A stretch of 35,313 bases of DNA, taken from contig DEYX01000284.1 of the NCBI GenBank assembly GCA_002365025.1, positions 1 to 35,313 of the forward strand, written 5' to 3'. The stretch is from Hungatella sp. UBA3147. GTDB lineage: Bacteria > Bacillota > Clostridia > Lachnospirales > Lachnospiraceae. The notes beneath the pieces are model-generated. The model saw only the letters and a list, made by a program, of their open reading frames with translations. It searched no databases and was not told the origin of the DNA. This document shows positions 32,628 to 35,313 of the stretch, piece by piece. Within the stretch, counting starts at the first letter, position 1, and each line of letters opens with the position of its first letter. Both the position numbers and the translations under genes were made by a program.

Positions 32628-34094
32628 ATGTCATACAAACACGGTATTGAAGTAATTGAAAATAAAACATCGTTTCCAAATCCGCTTTCTACCCGCTATG
32701 GGGTACAGGTTGTATTAGGAACTGCGCCGGTAAACCTGGCTGAAAATCCTTATGAGATGGCAAATAAGCCTGTGAAAGCAGCAAATTTTGAAGAGGCGGC
32801 AAAGTTTTTGGGATATAGTGACGATTGGGACAAATTTACGCTTTGTGAAAGCATGTATGCCAGCTTTAAAGTATTTCAGGTATCACCGGTTATCTTTATT
32901 AATGTTCTGGATGCGAAAAAACACAGCAAAGATGTACAGGAGGCCAGTTATCAGGTATTCAGTCATCGGGTGATTCTTAAAAACTCAGGTATTTTAAAGG
33001 ACACAGTTAAAATCACTGCTTTACAGGGAGGAGAGGATAAGGCTCTTTCTGAAAACAAGGACTTTATTATGGACTTTAATGATACTGGAGATCTGGCCAT
33101 TACGTTCTTGAGTACAGGAAACGCTTACGAGACCAGCGAAGTGAAAGCATCTTTCAAAGTTCTTGCACCGGATATGGTGAAAGAGGAAGATTTAATCGGT
33201 TTCTATAATGTGGAAACAGGAGAAGAGACCGGTATGGAAGTGTTGCGCCAGATCTATCCGAAATATGGACTTGTTCCAGGGGTTCTTTTAGCTCCGGGCT
33301 GGGCGGTGAAGTCCAACATTGGAGCAGCGCTTCAGGCGAAATGTGAGGGAATCAGCGGCATCTTCAGAACCACGTGTCTTCTGGATTTGGATACGAAAAA
33401 AGCTAAAAAATATGGGGATTGCCTTATGTTAAAAAAGGAGATGGGGTACGACGAAGAACATTCCATTGTGCTGTGGCCTAAGGTGATGAAAGACGGAAAA
33501 CAATACAGCTACTCAGCCATTTATGGTGCAATGATGAGCTATTATACAGTCATAAATGGAGATGTTCCATATGTGTATCCATCCAATAAGTTGTTAAACG
33601 TAGATGGTTCCGTACTTGCAGATGGTACAGAAGTTCTCCTTGATCAGGTCCAGGCCGGGGAATTGAACGGCAGCGGTATTGTGACTGCCATCCACGACAA
33701 TGGTTGGAAATCCTTTGGAAATAATACAGGCTGTTATCCGGACAACAAGGATCCTAAGGACCGCTGGATTGGCTGCCGGAGGATGTTTGATTTTGTAGCG
33801 AATTATTTTATCAACGTATATCGCGCAAAGCTTGATGAAGGTATGAATAAAAGGATGGTGGATGACATCATTAATAGCTTTAATATTTGGGGAAACAGCT
33901 TGATGGCAGCAGGTATGTGTGCAGGACTTTACGCTGAGTACCGTAAGGATGAGAATACAATATCAGATATTCTGGCTGGACATATGAAGGTAAGAATTCA
34001 TTTTGCACCTTATACACCGGCAGAATATATTCAGGCAATTGAAGAATTTGATGTAACAGCATTTGAAAATGCAATGTCAGCAAAGGAGGAATAA
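32628..34094 (+). CDS. Contractile tail sheath protein (P2 FI-like)
   Basis: 488 residues. Sheath subunits polymerise around the tail tube and contract to drive it through a target envelope. Family features are the N-terminal HGIEVIE...ARYGVQVVLGTAPVNLA-type strand region (here STRYGVQVVLGTAP), the central PGVLLAPGWA and FGNNTGCYPDNKDPKDRWIG near 362-382, and the C-terminal insertion-free domain FVANYFINVYRAKLDEGMNK with SLMAAGMCAGLYAEY. The length and layout fit P2 FI and diffocin-type sheaths. AGGAGG lies 10 bases before the ATG. It is the firm marker of a myovirus-type tail at this locus. Confidence 0.93.
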   Translation: MSYKHGIEVIENKTSFPNPLSTRYGVQVVLGTAPVNLAENPYEMANKPVKAANFEEAAKFLGYSDDWDKFTLCESMYASFKVFQVSPVIFINVLDAKKHSKDVQEASYQVFSHRVILKNSGILKDTVKITALQGGEDKALSENKDFIMDFNDTGDLAITFLSTGNAYETSEVKASFKVLAPDMVKEEDLIGFYNVETGEETGMEVLRQIYPKYGLVPGVLLAPGWAVKSNIGAALQAKCEGISGIFRTTCLLDLDTKKAKKYGDCLMLKKEMGYDEEHSIVLWPKVMKDGKQYSYSAIYGAMMSYYTVINGDVPYVYPSNKLLNVDGSVLADGTEVLLDQVQAGELNGSGIVTAIHDNGWKSFGNNTGCYPDNKDPKDRWIGCRRMFDFVANYFINVYRAKLDEGMNKRMVDDIINSFNIWGNSLMAAGMCAGLYAEYRKDENTISDILAGHMKVRIHFAPYTPAEYIQAIEEFDVTAFENAMSAKEE

Positions 34095-34095
34095 C

Positions 34096-34611
34096 ATGTT
34101 AAAACTTCATTTAATCAACAGATATACAGTATACAGAGGTGGGAAGGAATTGATCGGTACTGCCGAAGAAGTGAAACTCCCGGAAATTACTAATTTAACA
34201 GACAGCCTGGAAGGCGCCGGTGTAGGCGGAACCATGGCAGTGCCGGTAATTGGGCTGGTAGATGATATGGAAATGGAAATTCCGTTCATGTCTCTTTGCA
34301 ATGATGTATTTTCTCTCATGGACCCGACTCAGACTACGGATATTACCTTAAATGGAGCTCTGCAGGGAATGGATGGAGGGAATGGCAGTGTCGGATACAA
34401 GCCGGTATCCATTTCCGTACGGGGAGTTGTTAAAAAGTTTGCACCGGGATCCATGAAATCCGGAGCTAAAATGGGCTCCAGTGTGACCCTTGGACTCAGC
34501 TACTATAAGATTGTCCTAGATGGAAAGACAGTGCTTGAAATTGATAAGCTAAACGGAGTTTATGTGGTCAATGGAAATGATGTTCTTAGTCAAGTAAGGG
34601 ATATGTGTTAA
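34096..34611 (+). CDS. Major tail tube protein (P2 FII-like)
   Basis: 171 residues from the ATG at 34096, which has AGGAGGA upstream; an in-frame ATG at 34063 lies inside the sheath gene and is rejected. The protein forms stacked hexameric rings inside the sheath. The family pattern of P2 FII is clear: INRYTVYRGGKELIGTAEEV at the start, SLEGAGVGGTMAVPVIGLVD near 30-50, and a beta-rich C-terminus. It starts 1 base after the sheath stop and lies 12 bases before the assembly chaperone gene. Confidence 0.93.
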   Translation: MLKLHLINRYTVYRGGKELIGTAEEVKLPEITNLTDSLEGAGVGGTMAVPVIGLVDDMEMEIPFMSLCNDVFSLMDPTQTTDITLNGALQGMDGGNGSVGYKPVSISVRGVVKKFAPGSMKSGAKMGSSVTLGLSYYKIVLDGKTVLEIDKLNGVYVVNGNDVLSQVRDMC

Positions 34612-34623
34612 GGAGAAGGTAAA

Positions 34624-34968
34624 ATGGAAAAAGAGAAAAAAGTAACGGAAGCAGTAGTAACAGATATTAAACAGGAATGGCTGAAGATTAATTTGAAAAC
34701 TCCGGTGGAGTATCAGGGAATCCAGGTGGAAAGTCTTGATATGTCCGGTATGGAAGCACTGACTGGACGGGATCTAAATGCTGTTTATGATCTTTATGCC
34801 AATATGGGAGGAAGCGGGATTATTATGCAGGAGGCAACCCTTTTGTTTGCCCAGCTGATTGCCTCTAAAGTAACCGGATTTCCTCTCGAACTATTCTATG
34901 CCATGAGGGCAGGAGATTCAGTGAAACTTAAAAACCGGGTATACCGTTTTTTCTTCCTCGAGGGATAG
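34624..34968 (+). CDS. Tail assembly chaperone, short form (P2 gpE-like)
   Basis: 114 residues in the zero frame. The core DMSGMEALTGRDLNAVYDLY, then QEATLLFAQLIASKVTGFP, matches the gpE/XkdN-type tail assembly chaperones that coat the tape measure protein during tail assembly. The start follows AAGGAGAAGG. Codons 109-110 (TTT TTC) form a canonical slippery heptamer with the preceding T. Ribosomes that do not slip stop at TAG 34966-34968. Confidence 0.88.
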   Translation: MEKEKKVTEAVVTDIKQEWLKINLKTPVEYQGIQVESLDMSGMEALTGRDLNAVYDLYANMGGSGIIMQEATLLFAQLIASKVTGFPLELFYAMRAGDSVKLKNRVYRFFFLEG

Positions 34969-35138
34969 GCTGCGCAGAGGATATCCGGAAGGTGAACAAG
35001 GCATTTATATTTGCGGGTCGGTATACTAAAGCCGGCCCGGAATTCTACTTCTCCCTTCCCTTAGGCCAGGCAGCCAGGCTGATAAGAGATGTAGCGGAAA
35101 CAGCCAGGGAAGAAAATAGGGAAAGAAAGACGAGGTGA
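34624..35138 (+). CDS. Tail assembly chaperone, long form by -1 frameshift (gpE+E'-like)
   Basis: Join of 34624-34953 and 34953-35138. After slippage on T_TTT_TTC (34947-34953) the -1 frame stays open for 61 codons (LPRGIGCAEDIRKVNKAFIF...AARLIRDVAETAREEN) to TGA 35136-35138, giving 171 residues. The extension has no start codon or ribosome binding site of its own and fills the whole gap to the tape measure gene, as in P2 gpE+E' and other contractile-tail loci. That slippage happens in cells is inferred from the site and the conserved layout. Confidence 0.85.
34947..34953 (+). promoter_or_regulatory. Programmed -1 frameshift slippery site T_TTT_TTC
   Basis: The heptamer has the X_XXY_YYZ form in phase with the chaperone frame. 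Phage P2 uses the related T_TTT_TTG at the same place in its E gene. A weak pairing between CCTC and GAGG follows it; no strong stimulatory hairpin is obvious. Confidence 0.85.
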
Positions 35139-35144
35139 TAAAAG

Positions 35145-35313
35145 ATGTCAGGTAAGGATAATAAGTATGAGCTGGAGGTGAAAATCTCAGGTAAATTGGG
35201 CGAATCTCTAAAAACCGCCGTACGTGATGCTGAAAAAGATGTTAATAAGCTTGAACAAAAACTAGAGGTTTCGGTAAAAAAGGCCGAAGAAAGCGTTGGC
35301 GAAAAAAGGGAAA
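35145..35313 (+). CDS. Probable tail tape measure protein, N-terminal part (runs off window)
   Basis: At least 56 residues, MSGKDNKYELEVKISGKLGES, then heptad-like charged sequence (VRDAEKDVNKLEQKLEVSVKKAEESVGEKRE) typical of a coiled coil. GAGGTGAT, which spans the chaperone long-form stop, serves as ribosome binding site. Its position after the frameshifted chaperone is that of the tape measure protein, which sets tail length. The call rests on position and coiled-coil character, since most of the protein is outside the window. Confidence 0.65.
   Translation, partial: MSGKDNKYELEVKISGKLGESLKTAVRDAEKDVNKLEQKLEVSVKKAEESVGEKRE

Overview
The window looks like chromosomal DNA from a member of the Lachnospiraceae / Clostridium cluster XIVa (Lacrimispora- or Enterocloster-like; genus inferred from gene content, not tested). 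Moderate GC, strong AGGAGG ribosome binding sites, a YesM/YesN-controlled sugar ABC cassette, a GAPDH-PGK-TPI-iPGM glycolytic cluster and ComEC/HolA all fit a Gram-positive anaerobe.

Positions 1-30058 are ordinary core and metabolic DNA. From left to right: the 3' end of a YfhO-type membrane protein; argH; a leftward operon of PHP histidinol-phosphatase, sdaAB and sdaAA (serine deamination), meeting argH at a shared terminator; a YesM-type sensor kinase and YesN-type regulator followed by a sugar-binding lipoprotein and two permeases with no ATPase; a GNAT acetyltransferase; a Na/Pi cotransporter with a PhoU-like tail; four glycolytic genes, each with its own terminator or promoter; an unrecognised 415-residue protein; an ABC half-exporter; DegV; and a run of sensor kinase, GerMN lipoprotein, ComEC, HolA and an AI-2E-family permease.

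From about 30.2 kb the character changes. A small leftward gene (DUF6774-like), an ImmA/IrrE-type protein and an XRE repressor face a Cro-like HTH gene across a 140-bp divergent control region. That region has near-consensus promoters in both directions and several copies of a 19-bp dyad, TGTAGAC-N5-GACTACA. The rightward operon then goes straight into contractile-tail genes: a tail-terminator-like protein, a small sheath-upstream protein, a P2-FI-like sheath, a P2-FII-like tube, a gpE-like assembly chaperone with a T_TTT_TTC -1 frameshift site, and the start of a probable tape measure protein. No integrase, terminase, portal, protease or capsid gene is seen where a phage would carry them. I infer an R-type phage-tail-like particle (tailocin, comparable to C. 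difficile diffocin) whose right part lies outside the window. This is the most interesting system here.

Other points of note are a ComEC gene that seems to start at an ATA codon overlapping the upstream stop, a kinase-GerMN lipoprotein pair with no adjacent response regulator, and a terminator between the sugar-binding protein and its permeases. No stretch over 300 bases lacks a gene. No tRNA, rRNA, CRISPR array or insertion sequence was recognised.
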